Shown here piece after piece: positions 1-7,987 of a DNA stretch of 25,796 nt (positions are counted from its first letter, which is position 1; each line of letters opens with the position of its first letter). This stretch comes from Alphaproteobacteria bacterium (lineage in GTDB: Bacteria > Pseudomonadota > Alphaproteobacteria > Puniceispirillales > Puniceispirillaceae): contig WTHW01000206.1 of NCBI GenBank assembly GCA_011526395.1, forward strand, positions 1 through 25,796, written 5' to 3'. The notes under the pieces were generated by a model, which had not been told where the DNA came from, ran no database searches, and worked only from the letters and a program-made list of their open reading frames with translations. The position numbers and the translations under genes are program-made.

Positions 1-18
1 GTGTTAAATTATTAACAC
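1..18. repeat. AT-rich inverted repeat at window edge
   Basis: Seven-base arms GTGTTAA (1-7) and TTAACAC (12-18) are exact inverted repeats around a 4-base ATTA spacer. The repeat lies about 95 bases upstream of the first gene. It could be an operator, or part of a terminator for a gene left of the window; no T-run follows it directly. No clear -35/-10 pair could be assigned between it and the gene. Confidence 0.35.
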
Positions 19-111
19 AGATATAAATACTAGGGCAGGACAAAAATTGTATTTATAACAGGATTTTTTATTTGTTATCAGCGTGATGCAAATAAGGTGA
101 TAGGTTGTTTG

Positions 112-837
112 ATGATGAAACCAAAAGCTATCAATTTAAAGAAGGGGATTCTTCCTCTGATTTTGGTTTTGGGGTTGGGTCTGTTTTTTGCAACAGGCCT
201 AAATGAGCTATTATCGTTTGAGACATTGGCAGCCCATTATGGTGAGATTAAGGCCTTTATTGCAGAGAACGTGCTTGTAGCTTACCTCATCTTTTTTGTG
301 ATTTATGTGATCGCTGTTGCCTTCTCATTGCCGATTGCGCTTTTGCTTACCTTATCTGGCGGCGCGCTTTTGGGGCTGTTTGCAGGCGTTATCATTGTAT
401 TTGGCGCCACTGTAGGCGCGGCGATTGTGTTCATCGCCGCACGTTCGATTTTATCTGATTTACTATCTGCTAAGGCAGGGCCGTTTTTGAAAAAACTGGA
501 AGCTGGCTTTTCACAAAATGCGTTTCAATATCTACTTGCATTGCGCCTGTTGCCAGTTGCGCCATTTTGGGTTGTAAACATTGTCCCGGCTTTGCTTGGT
601 ATGCGTCTGTTGCCTTTTATCGGCGCTACTTTTATCGGCATCATGCCAGGCACTTTTGTTTATGTGTTTGTGGCAACTGGTTTTGACCATATCCTGCAAG
701 CTGGCAAGACGCCTGACCTTAGCACCTTGTCAGATATTAAAATTATTGGCCCCTTATTGGCTTTGGGTGCGCTTGCGCTTATGCCATCAGCACTTCGCAT
801 CATCAAAGGGCGCACCACAAACAAGGAGGCGCAATAA
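112..837 (+). CDS. TVP38/TMEM64 (DedA/VTT-like) family membrane protein
   Basis: Integral inner-membrane protein of about 241 residues with the layout of the TVP38/TMEM64 (SNARE-associated, VTT) family. There is a hydrophobic N-terminal helix, then a core with SGGALLG near residues 82-88, the family-typical LRLLPVAPF segment near 144-152, and further helices toward a short basic tail. Relatives are implicated in lipid or undecaprenyl-phosphate flipping and envelope homeostasis; the substrate here is unknown. A GTG at 97 is in frame, but it overlaps the Shine-Dalgarno-like AAGGTGA at 94-100, which suits ATG 112 or 115 better. The stop codon overlaps the next gene's start by one base (TAATG), so the two are co-translated. 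Confidence 0.85.
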   Translation: MMKPKAINLKKGILPLILVLGLGLFFATGLNELLSFETLAAHYGEIKAFIAENVLVAYLIFFVIYVIAVAFSLPIALLLTLSGGALLGLFAGVIIVFGATVGAAIVFIAARSILSDLLSAKAGPFLKKLEAGFSQNAFQYLLALRLLPVAPFWVVNIVPALLGMRLLPFIGATFIGIMPGTFVYVFVATGFDHILQAGKTPDLSTLSDIKIIGPLLALGALALMPSALRIIKGRTTNKEAQ

Positions 838-2273
838 TGGCATCTAAATTAGTGGCAGAACCCACCTTTATCGAAGCAGATATTTGCATCATCGGCGCTG
901 GGTCTGGGGGTCTTTCCGTTGCGGCAGGTGAATCGCAAATGGGCGCAAAAACTGTATTATTTGAAAAAGGCGAGATGGGTGGCGACTGTTTGAATACAGG
1001 CTGTGTTCCCTCAAAGGCTTTGCTAGCGGCTGGCAAAATTGCCCATTATGGCAAAGGCCATAAAGAGATGGGCATAACGGGCGAGGTGTCTGTTAATTTT
1101 GCCAAAGTCAAAAACCATGTTGCAGATGTTATTGCTGGCATTGCCCCCCATGATTCAGTTGAACGCTTTGAAAGCCTTGGGGTGACTGTTATCTCTGAAG
1201 AAGCGCGCTTTGCCTCTGCCAAAGAAGTGGTGAGCCAGTCCTATCGTGTACGCGCTCGTTATTTTGTGATTGCAACAGGCTCATCAGCCTTTGTGCCGCC
1301 CATTGCTGGGATCAATAAGGTACCTTATTGGACGAATGAGACAATTTTCGCCGCTAAACGCGCACCATCGCATCTTGTTGTGATAGGCGGCGGTCCCATC
1401 GGGGTTGAGATGGCACAAGCCCATGCAAGATTAGGGTGCAAAGTCACAATTTGCGAGGCAGGTCGCATCATGCCACGTGATGATCAAAAGCTAACTGATA
1501 TTCTGCGCGAAAAACTCATCTCTGAAGGCATTACCATTCTTGAAGATTGCCTTGTGCAGTCAGTATCGAAAAAAGGCTCTGTTATCACTTTAACGCTTGG
1601 CGATGATAGCGTGATTGAGGCTAGCCATTTATTAGTAGCAGCAGGCAGGCGCGCCAATCTTGCCAGCCTTAGCTTATCTGCGGCAGGCATTAAAACAAAT
1701 CATGCTGGTGTGATTACAGATGATAGGCTTCGTTCCAACCAAAAGCATATCTTTGCCATTGGTGATGTGGCAGGGCGTCAGCAATTCACCCATATTGCAG
1801 GTTATCATGCTGGCATCATTATTCGAAATATGCTGTTTAAATTGCCAGCGCGCATCAGTGATAAGGCTGTGCCATGGGTCACTTTTACCGACCCTGAATT
1901 GGCACATGTGGGGCTTGGCGAGGATGAGGCGATTGCCCAATATGGTGAGCGCAATATCACAATTTTGGAATGGTCGCTCGCAGAGAATGATAGAGCCAGA
2001 GCCGAGCGGCGCACAGAAGGGCTTATCCGCGTTGTTACAACCAAAAAAGGCGTCATATTAGGGGCATCCATCCTAGCGCCAGCGGCAGGTGAGATGATTG
2101 CCGCTTGGTCGCTTGCTATCTCCTCAAAGCTGAAGATTGGCGCGATGGCAAGCTTTATTGCCCCCTACCCAACCTATGGTGAGGCATCAAAACGTGTTGC
2201 GGGCAGTTTCTACACAGATAAATTATTCAGCGCACGCACCAGAGCCATCGTAAAGCGCCTTGTTCGCTGGTAG
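837..2273 (+). CDS. MerA-like FAD/NAD(P) pyridine nucleotide-disulfide oxidoreductase
   Basis: Class I flavoprotein disulfide reductase of 478 residues, in the dihydrolipoamide dehydrogenase/mercuric reductase family. It shows an FAD-binding GAGSGG motif (residues 20-25), the redox disulfide in GGDCLNTGCVPSK (Cys51 and Cys56), an NAD(P)-binding GGGPIG near 180, a second FAD motif ending in AIGDVAG and a C-terminal dimerisation domain. It is not a true MerA: there is no N-terminal HMA domain and no C-terminal vicinal cysteine pair. It is not a typical Lpd either: the HPTLxE catalytic His is Tyr444 (YPTYGE), while Glu449 is kept. A strong SD (AAGGAGG, 823-829) precedes the ATG. Coupling to the TVP38-type gene suggests a membrane-linked redox role; the substrate is unknown. 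Confidence 0.88.
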   Translation: MASKLVAEPTFIEADICIIGAGSGGLSVAAGESQMGAKTVLFEKGEMGGDCLNTGCVPSKALLAAGKIAHYGKGHKEMGITGEVSVNFAKVKNHVADVIAGIAPHDSVERFESLGVTVISEEARFASAKEVVSQSYRVRARYFVIATGSSAFVPPIAGINKVPYWTNETIFAAKRAPSHLVVIGGGPIGVEMAQAHARLGCKVTICEAGRIMPRDDQKLTDILREKLISEGITILEDCLVQSVSKKGSVITLTLGDDSVIEASHLLVAAGRRANLASLSLSAAGIKTNHAGVITDDRLRSNQKHIFAIGDVAGRQQFTHIAGYHAGIIIRNMLFKLPARISDKAVPWVTFTDPELAHVGLGEDEAIAQYGERNITILEWSLAENDRARAERRTEGLIRVVTTKKGVILGASILAPAAGEMIAAWSLAISSKLKIGAMASFIAPYPTYGEASKRVAGSFYTDKLFSARTRAIVKRLVRW

Positions 2274-2285
2274 GCTAATCACATC

Positions 2286-2314
2286 TTGAAAAAGAGCGCA
2301 TGGTCTGATAGGAC
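2286..2314 (+). promoter_or_regulatory. Possible tRNA-Thr promoter
   Basis: TTGAAA (2286-2291) is followed after 17 bases by TAGGAC (2309-2314), a weak sigma70-like pair. Transcription would start just upstream of the mature tRNA 5' end at 2328. The -10 match is poor, so this is tentative. Confidence 0.25.
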
Positions 2315-2327
2315 AAGCGCACATGAC

Positions 2328-2402
<75 letters not shown>

Positions 2403-2472
2403 TTATCCAACATTTAGAACAACAAAGCCTATCACGTCACGGCATGCGCAAATCAAACTCATTGATTCCTGC

Positions 2473-2518
2473 TTGCCCTCATATTATCGTGAGGGGGCAA
2501 CGTCTTGTTGGTTTTTGA
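2473..2518 (+). terminator. Possible hairpin terminator after tRNA-Thr
   Basis: TTGCCCTCA (2473-2481) pairs with TGAGGGGGCAA (2490-2500), giving a 9-bp stem with a two-G bulge and an 8-base loop. A T-rich stretch follows, but the best T run starts about 12 bases after the stem, so it is not a textbook terminator. It sits between the tRNA and the next gene and could separate their transcripts. Confidence 0.35.
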
Positions 2519-2536
2519 TTTGGGTGATGCCTTGTT

Positions 2537-2749
2537 ATGACAGGTATAATTTCGGTTCTATTTGGGTTTTTCTGGCTAGCGCTGGCTTTTGTGGGCTGGT
2601 GGATTGCGACCTCTGGTCAGGGGTGGATTGGCCTTGGGATTATGGCCTTTGTGATGATAATCGAGGGCATCATCTATAATATGGCAACCAAGCCCAAAAA
2701 AGAAAAAGCAGATAAGGGACGCAAGTCAAAAGGCCGTCGCAGGCGATAG
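2537..2749 (+). CDS. Small two-helix membrane protein with basic tail
   Basis: Hypothetical protein of 70 residues. Residues about 2-24 and 31-48 form two hydrophobic segments joined by a short Gly-rich loop. The last 20 or so residues are almost all Lys, Arg and small residues, ending in RRRR, so the tail is probably cytosolic. A Shine-Dalgarno-like GGGTGAT (2522-2528) lies 8 bases before the ATG. Its stop is 10 bases before the MFS gene start, so the two are probably co-transcribed and it may be a small partner of that transporter, which is inference. I do not recognise a named family. An overlapping reading frame from 2473 lacks such features and was rejected. Confidence 0.65.
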   Translation: MTGIISVLFGFFWLALAFVGWWIATSGQGWIGLGIMAFVMIIEGIIYNMATKPKKEKADKGRKSKGRRRR

Positions 2750-2759
2750 GACATCATAC

Positions 2760-4037
2760 ATGTTTGATAAAAGCATAATCTCGCAAAAATTAGGTTTTAC
2801 ATTTTTGCGAAGTGAATGGCGCTTTATGATGTTTGGCATGCTGATGGCTGGCTGGTCATCATTAGGACAGACCTTTTTCATATCCTTATTCAGCGCGGAG
2901 ATACGCGGCGCACTCTCATTATCACATGGTGATTTTGGCACCTATTATGCCATTGCAACAGCCGCAAGCGCTTTCACACTTGTCTGGCTTGGCAAGCTAG
3001 CGGATACGGTGCCGGTGAAGAAATTAAGTTTCATAACCCTTGCTTGCATCTGTGCCTCAGCCATTCATTTTGCAACCGTTCAATCTGTTATCATGTTGGT
3101 GATTGGCATTTACCTATTGCGCCTGTGGGGGCAAGGGATGATGTCGCATGTCTGGTCAACAGCGATGGCGCGCCGCTATGTCAAAGCAAGGGGGCGCACG
3201 CTTGCGCTGGCTGGATTTGGGATGTCGATTGCAGAATCGATTGGCCCTGCGATTGTGGTCGCCATGCTGGCTGTGATGTCTTGGCGGATGGTGTGGGTGA
3301 TCATTCCAGTCATTGCCTTTGTGACATTGGCGCCGTTCCTATCTTACCTGACACAACGCACCGCCCTTCAAGATGGCGAAGGGGTTGAGGGGCTCACCAA
3401 AGCAAGGGGGAAGACTGATAGCTCTCAGTTTAATCGCCGTGATATGTTATCTGACAGCGCCTTTTGGCTTGCGATTATTTGGCTTGTCTTTGTGCCATCC
3501 TTTACCATTACAGGATTGCTATTTCATCAGATTTATATTGCAGAATTAAAGCAAATTGATTTGATGGTATGGGCGGCCAATTATAGCTTTTATGCCATTG
3601 CCGCGATTATTGGAGCTATCGTCTCTGGTATATTGGTTGACCGGTTTTCAGCGCACCGCGTGGTCTTTGCCACACAGCTTCCTGTTGTCATTTTTGCCGC
3701 TCTGTTATGGATGGCTGATGGGCCTGTGCTATTGGCGCTGTTTTTCATGTTTTTTGGCGTTTGTTCTGGCATGCCGCAAACAGCACTTGCTTCATTATTG
3801 GCAGAAAGATATGGCACAGCCCATTTGGGAGAGATTAAAGCGGCAACCTTGCCCATCAATGTTATGGCTAGCGCAGGTGCGCCCATTATTATGGGTATTA
3901 TGATTGATAAGGGCGCAAGCTTGATGATGTTGATGATCTTGCTTGGCGCATGCGGGCTTATCTCTAGCCTTGGGGCGTTTCTTGCGTTTAATCTTGGTCT
4001 TTCGCCGAGGCCAAAGCACGCTTTGCACGCCGAATAA
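2760..4037 (+). CDS. Major facilitator superfamily transporter
   Basis: Inner-membrane secondary transporter of 425 residues, the usual size for a 12-helix MFS protein. After a short cytosolic N-terminus, alternating hydrophobic segments run through the whole sequence. A motif-A-like loop GKLADTVPVKK lies between helices 2 and 3 (about residues 78-88), and a charged central loop (about 200-225) separates the two halves. RGRTLALAGFGMSIAES in helix 5 recalls the motif-C region. The substrate cannot be told from sequence. The start is supported by AGGA eight bases upstream. The last 50 bases overlap the 3' end of the convergent DUF3422 gene on the other strand. Confidence 0.88.
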   Translation: MFDKSIISQKLGFTFLRSEWRFMMFGMLMAGWSSLGQTFFISLFSAEIRGALSLSHGDFGTYYAIATAASAFTLVWLGKLADTVPVKKLSFITLACICASAIHFATVQSVIMLVIGIYLLRLWGQGMMSHVWSTAMARRYVKARGRTLALAGFGMSIAESIGPAIVVAMLAVMSWRMVWVIIPVIAFVTLAPFLSYLTQRTALQDGEGVEGLTKARGKTDSSQFNRRDMLSDSAFWLAIIWLVFVPSFTITGLLFHQIYIAELKQIDLMVWAANYSFYAIAAIIGAIVSGILVDRFSAHRVVFATQLPVVIFAALLWMADGPVLLALFFMFFGVCSGMPQTALASLLAERYGTAHLGEIKAATLPINVMASAGAPIIMGIMIDKGASLMMLMILLGACGLISSLGAFLAFNLGLSPRPKHALHAE

Positions 4038-5349
4038 CAATATAGACACTTGCGGCCACGATAGGCACTGATAGCGCCTTTATCGCTGTGCTAGAAAGGC
4101 CAAAGGATGTGGCCTCTGCCACATAGCCAACAAGCCCAACCCCATAATAGGTGAGCGCGGCAAGTGATAGCCCCTCTACAGTTTGTTGCAATCGCAATTG
4201 TGCATAGGTGCGTTTATTCATTGAGGTGAGCAAGTCACGATTTTGCTTTTGCAAAGATAATTCTGTCTGCGAGCGTTGAAGCTGTGCGACATGTGATATG
4301 CGCTGTGATAGATGATCCATACGACGCGAAAAAGCTGTCATGGATTGTATGGCAGGCATCATACGTTTTGCCAAAAATCCGCCGATAGATTGAAACCCAT
4401 CAAGACGGCTTGCTTTCAAAGAGGCAATGCGTGCATCTGTGATATCTTGATAAGCAAAGCTGGCAGAAAAGCGATATGATGTCTCGCTATAGATATGTTC
4501 AATGTCAGAGGCAAGATTTGTCAGTTTAGTCAAAAGCGCATCAGCATCTTGCATTTGTTCTGGCGCCCCCTCTTGACGCTGAGCGACTGCTAGCGCGCCT
4601 GTTAGGGCACGTAACTCCGTTTCAATTTTATCCAATGCAGGGCTGTGATGCTTCACCTTTGGCAAGCTTAACAAAGACATGAGACGATAGGTTTCCATCT
4701 CGATCACACGCTGAATAACGCGTCCCATGCGATTATCAGCTATCTCCTCATTCATCAACGCCATGCGGCTGTAACCAGCATCATCAATATCAAAGCTTGC
4801 ATATAGCTGACCACCGCCAGAGGATATGTTCACCCCTGCGACTGAGCGCCCCTGCAAAGCTTGATCCATTACTTGCGCTGTTGGTTTTTTCTTTTGCGCT
4901 ATTGAAATCTCGAGCCACATGGCATGAAAGACAGGGTGCGAGAGTGTTTTAATAAGCTGGAATGGCAAATGAGGATATGAGGCTTCATCAAAGGATTTTG
5001 CAGACAAGCCCTTTTGAATTTTATCATCCACATCTATCAGGCTTAGAGACATAAATTCTGTGTGACGCTCAACGCGCACAGCAAAATTATCAGCTTCAAG
5101 ACGAATGAATTTTTCATCATCAGCCATTTTTCGAAGTGATAATTTTTGAAGCAGTTTATTGATATCACCTAAGAGATGTTTGTCATCACCTTGTGTGAAA
5201 TAGACATATCTGATGAATCTGCCTGAGCCAGGAAAATCATTAAATTTTCGTGCATGTAATTCATCATTAAGCATGCGGCGCAAGGGATGCTCATTATGAT
5301 GAAATTTCACATCTGCACCTTGGCTAGGTTCTTGTCTTGCTTTTGCCAT
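3988..5349 (-). CDS. DUF3422 family membrane-anchored protein
   Basis: Protein of 453 residues matching the DUF3422 family, described as predicted membrane-anchored proteins of unknown function and common in alpha- and betaproteobacteria. The family's N-terminal signature HNEHPLRRMLNDELHAR is at about residues 18-34. The middle is charged and helical, with coiled-coil tendency around 330-390. Two hydrophobic helices (about 394-412 and 424-440) and a basic tail anchor the C-terminus. An in-frame ATG at 5433 would add 28 poorly conserved residues and overlap the divergent gene at 5416, so ATG 5349, just before the conserved region, is preferred. The gene overlaps the MFS gene by 50 bases tail-to-tail. 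Confidence 0.85.
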   Translation of the reverse strand: MAKARQEPSQGADVKFHHNEHPLRRMLNDELHARKFNDFPGSGRFIRYVYFTQGDDKHLLGDINKLLQKLSLRKMADDEKFIRLEADNFAVRVERHTEFMSLSLIDVDDKIQKGLSAKSFDEASYPHLPFQLIKTLSHPVFHAMWLEISIAQKKKPTAQVMDQALQGRSVAGVNISSGGGQLYASFDIDDAGYSRMALMNEEIADNRMGRVIQRVIEMETYRLMSLLSLPKVKHHSPALDKIETELRALTGALAVAQRQEGAPEQMQDADALLTKLTNLASDIEHIYSETSYRFSASFAYQDITDARIASLKASRLDGFQSIGGFLAKRMMPAIQSMTAFSRRMDHLSQRISHVAQLQRSQTELSLQKQNRDLLTSMNKRTYAQLRLQQTVEGLSLAALTYYGVGLVGYVAEATSFGLSSTAIKALSVPIVAASVYIVIRRAKRALASAKDQD

Positions 5350-5415
5350 AATTTTATTTACTCTGTTATGCCAACAATCAATCCCCCCATAACAGCATGA
5401 CAGAGGAATGAGACT

Positions 5416-5910
5416 ATGAAAAGACCTCATCATTATAGCCTTGTTATTTTGACTGTATTACTATCCCAATTATTCATCAAAAACTTATCGGCGCAGGAGG
5501 TATCTTCTAGCCAATGGGAAGGCGTTTGGTTTACATGCGAGCATGCCCAACGCCAGCGTGCGCCAGATGATAAATGCCAAATGTTTGATAATGAAGGCTT
5601 TGAATATAATGATGGCCAGCTATATTATTTAGAAATGATAGGCTCAGATGAAACAGCGTGTCGTGGCAATAAAAAGGGGCATTGTTTTAAGGCAAATATG
5701 CCTGCCATTACCGTCAAGAAAAAGGAAATTGGCGATATCCGCATTGAAAATAATAAGGCCATTGTGCGGTATTGGGGCTGTGAGCAAGGCTATTATATGA
5801 CTGAAGGTACGGATTATATGACCATCAAACCAGATGGTAAAAATTGCCTTTGGTCAAGAGAGCGCCATTTTTATATTGCACCCTATGAGGGGGCGGTTTC
5901 ATTTAAGTAA
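5416..5910 (+). CDS. Secreted six-cysteine hypothetical protein
   Basis: Protein of 164 residues, family not recognised. The N-terminus is a classical signal peptide: basic MKRPHH, a hydrophobic stretch (about 8-20) and a likely cleavage after LSA (residue 26). The mature part of about 138 residues has six cysteines at 41, 54, 82, 90, 122 and 144, which could form three disulfides in the periplasm. It is rich in aromatic and charged residues (EGVWFTCEH, RYWGCEQGYY, CLWSRERHFY). A good Shine-Dalgarno GAGGAA (5403-5408) precedes the ATG. It is divergent from the DUF3422 gene and 36 bases upstream of the ygfZ-like gene. No catalytic motif is visible; a small periplasmic or surface domain protein is the best description. 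Confidence 0.75.
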   Translation: MKRPHHYSLVILTVLLSQLFIKNLSAQEVSSSQWEGVWFTCEHAQRQRAPDDKCQMFDNEGFEYNDGQLYYLEMIGSDETACRGNKKGHCFKANMPAITVKKKEIGDIRIENNKAIVRYWGCEQGYYMTEGTDYMTIKPDGKNCLWSRERHFYIAPYEGAVSFK

Positions 5911-5946
5911 TTTTCCAATAACGCACAAAAATTAAAGCAAAGTTCA

Positions 5947-6798
5947 ATGTCCTTTTATCATCTTAACCATCGCGCTATCATCTCTGTTTCTGGTGATGAG
6001 CCGCTTGCTTTTCTTCACGATATTCTAACAGCCAATCTTGCCGCACGCAGTGCTGGCGAGATGACGCAATCATGCCTGTTATCACCGCAAGGGCGCATCT
6101 TGATAGAAATGCTAGTGTTGGTCGCTGATAAGAAAGATGTCTTCATTGCATGTGATGACGCACAGAAAGACGAATTAGTGAAAAAACTAAAGCTGTATCG
6201 TCTGCGCCGCAAGATTGCGATTGAGCTTGTTGATGATGCTATATTGGTCGCCTCTGATGAGGTGCCATCTCAAAAAACGCTTGTGACATGTGCTGATAAT
6301 CGCTGTGCAGATAGAGGGTATGTCTCTGTTATAGCGAAGAGCGGCGCATCAGATATCAGCTTTTCAGATAATGATGCGTATCACGCAAAGAGAATTGCAG
6401 ATGGTATACCAGAAGGCGCTGTTGATTTAACGCCAAATCGCGCCTTGATACTGGAAGCAGGGCTAGATTTATTTGAAGCGGTCGATTTTCAAAAAGGATG
6501 CTATATCGGCCAAGAAGTGACAGCGCGCACAAAATATCGCGGCCTTGTAAAACGACGCCTTGTGCCTGTAAAGGCCGCTAAATTGGAAACCGGCGCCCCT
6601 GTCAGCCAAAATGATAAAGAGGTCGGTGTTATCTTGTCTGTTGCACAAATAGGCGATGAGATGGTGGGGCTTGCCAGTTTGAAATTGCAGGCCATTCATG
6701 ATTATGAGGCAGGCGCTATCTTACAGGCGCAAGAGAGCGCATTATCTCTTCATATTCCAGCGCATTTAATGCCCATACCAGCGCCAAATAAAAGCTAG
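5947..6798 (+). CDS. ygfZ: YgfZ/GcvT-like folate-binding protein
   Basis: Cytosolic protein of 283 residues in the YgfZ branch of the GcvT-fold family. YgfZ binds tetrahydrofolate and helps assemble or repair certain iron-sulfur enzymes, for example MiaB. The diagnostic KGCYIGQE motif is at residues 183-190, with the functionally important Cys185. The preceding region carries the family's tetrahydrofolate-binding beta-barrel features (the HDILTAN and SPQGR segments near 24-50). The following RTKYRGLVKRRL and C-terminal domain complete the fold. The Shine-Dalgarno is weak. The stop lies 4 bases from the stop of the convergent bdhA gene. Confidence 0.9.
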   Translation: MSFYHLNHRAIISVSGDEPLAFLHDILTANLAARSAGEMTQSCLLSPQGRILIEMLVLVADKKDVFIACDDAQKDELVKKLKLYRLRRKIAIELVDDAILVASDEVPSQKTLVTCADNRCADRGYVSVIAKSGASDISFSDNDAYHAKRIADGIPEGAVDLTPNRALILEAGLDLFEAVDFQKGCYIGQEVTARTKYRGLVKRRLVPVKAAKLETGAPVSQNDKEVGVILSVAQIGDEMVGLASLKLQAIHDYEAGAILQAQESALSLHIPAHLMPIPAPNKS

Positions 6799-6802
6799 TG
6801 TT

Positions 6803-7573
6803 TTATTGAGCTGTCCATCCGCCATCCATGACAAAATGCGATCCAGTCACTTGATTGGCAGCTGGTGATGATAAAAATAACACCATCTCTGCGATATCTT
6901 GCGGTGATACAAATTGTCCTGATGGCTGTTTCTCGCTAACAAGCAAATGCGCCTCTTCTTCAATGGTTCGATTAGCTGATTTTGCGCGCGCTGTGATTTG
7001 CGCTTCAACTAAAGGCGTTCTGACCCAACCGGGACAAATCGCATTACAGGTGATATTGACATCAGCTGTCTCTAGCGCTGCTGTTTTTGTCAAGCCAATC
7101 AGCCCGTGCTTTGCCGCCACATAAGCTGCTTTATTTACTGAGGCAACAAGCCCATGAACGGAGGCAATATTGATGATGCGCCCATAGCCAGCATCACGCA
7201 TCAATGGCAAGGCAGCCGCCATCGTATGGAATGATGAAGACAGATTGACAGCGATCACTTTATCCCATGCTTGTGTGGGGAAATCCTCAATCCTATCAAC
7301 ATGCTGGATACCTGCATTATTGACCAATATATCAAGCGAGCCGTAATCAGCATGAGCGCGCGTAACAAGGTCTCGCGCCATATCTCCCTCTGATAAATCT
7401 GCATGATAATAGGCAACATAAGGCGCGCCAGCTGATTGAAATTCTGAGACTATCTCATCGCATTGTGATTCAAGACCAGAGAAGCTGATTGCCATCTTTG
7501 CAGATGCGGCTGCCAATGCAATAGCATGACCGATGCCAGATGTCGCGCCTGTTACAAGTAAATGTTGTGTCAT
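6803..7573 (-). CDS. bdhA: D-3-hydroxybutyrate dehydrogenase (SDR family)
   Basis: Classical short-chain dehydrogenase of 256 residues that interconverts D-3-hydroxybutyrate and acetoacetate with NAD(H), linking polyhydroxybutyrate or ketone-body turnover to acetyl-CoA. Visible motifs are TGATSGIG (8-15, dinucleotide binding), NNAG (85-88), Asn110 and the catalytic Ser138, Tyr151 and Lys155. The C-terminal ending MDGGWTAQ and the segment AICPGWVRTPLVE are characteristic of 3-hydroxybutyrate dehydrogenases rather than FabG. An in-frame start at 7627 would add 18 residues overlapping the upstream gene; ATG 7573, preceded by a GAGG ribosome site 6 bases away, is clearly better. It lies 16 bases downstream of the DUF1192 gene and is probably in one operon with it. 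Confidence 0.92.
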   Translation of the reverse strand: MTQHLLVTGATSGIGHAIALAAASAKMAISFSGLESQCDEIVSEFQSAGAPYVAYYHADLSEGDMARDLVTRAHADYGSLDILVNNAGIQHVDRIEDFPTQAWDKVIAVNLSSSFHTMAAALPLMRDAGYGRIINIASVHGLVASVNKAAYVAAKHGLIGLTKTAALETADVNITCNAICPGWVRTPLVEAQITARAKSANRTIEEEAHLLVSEKQPSGQFVSPQDIAEMVLFLSSPAANQVTGSHFVMDGGWTAQ

Positions 7574-7589
7574 TTTTGCCTCGTGATAA

Positions 7590-7772
7590 TCATGATTTGA
7601 ACAAGGATGCTGCCGCGCTTGTGACATCTTGCTTTTCTTTTATTTTCACTTCAACGCGCGCTATCTCATTTTGTAACTTTACAATGTAGTCGTTTAAATC
7701 TTCAAGATTCCAGCTTTGCAAATCAGCTGGCAATTGACGTGGCCGAAATGCGGCAAAATCATCATCTTCCAT
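7590..7772 (-). CDS. DUF1192 family small protein
   Basis: Small acidic-to-helical protein of 60 residues matching DUF1192, a family found widely in alphaproteobacteria with no assigned function. The N-terminus is acidic (MEDDDFAAF). The pattern SWNLEDLNDYIVKLQNEIARVE is a heptad-like helix, and the Ala-rich end SAAASLFKS is typical of the family. A TTG at 7781 is in frame but sits right against the AAAAGGA ribosome site; ATG 7772 has a 9-base spacing and is the likely start. It is the first gene of the presumed operon with bdhA and is divergent from trcR. Confidence 0.85.
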   Translation of the reverse strand: MEDDDFAAFRPRQLPADLQSWNLEDLNDYIVKLQNEIARVEVKIKEKQDVTSAAASLFKS

Positions 7773-7975
7773 CTCTAACAATCCTTTTCAGATTAGCTAT
7801 CACTATCACTTCATTTATGGCTTTATCATCTCTTGCTTTGCAAAGCTTATTATTTCTGTTACATAACAAGAGTACTTTCACCGCATATTATGTGTTTTAA
7901 GCATACGGTCGGAGACGAAGTTACGGCAATGAAATATTGTCGCGGCGCTCGTCTTATCGAAACCAATTATGTGTG

Positions 7976-7987
7976 ACCAAATTTGGT
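7976..7987. promoter_or_regulatory. Perfect 12-bp palindrome upstream of trcR
   Basis: ACCAAATTTGGT is an exact palindrome centred about 36 bases before the trcR start, in the 244-base divergent region between DUF1192 and trcR. A further ACCAA half-site lies at 7962-7966, 14 bases before the left arm. Such symmetry suits a dimeric regulator's operator, possibly autoregulation, but this is inference. Confidence 0.4.

Noticed and set aside
1720..2061. Open frames inside the MerA-like reductase on both strands
   Set aside because: They overlap well-conserved catalytic regions of the reductase and have no recognisable domains.
837..2273. Mercury resistance (mer) operon
   Set aside because: The reductase lacks the HMA domain and the C-terminal cysteine pair, and there is no merR, merT or merP nearby.
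3044..3388. 114-codon open frame inside the MFS gene
   Set aside because: It is in another frame of a clearly conserved transporter, rich in Cys/His/Trp in an unnatural way, with no ribosome site.
5350..5433. Longer start for the DUF3422 gene at 5433
   Set aside because: The extra 28 residues include several Cys and His unlike the family and overlap the divergent secreted-protein gene; ATG 5349 directly precedes the conserved region.
7574..7627. Longer start for bdhA at 7627
   Set aside because: It would overlap the DUF1192 gene and add 18 unconserved residues; ATG 7573 has a good GAGG ribosome site.
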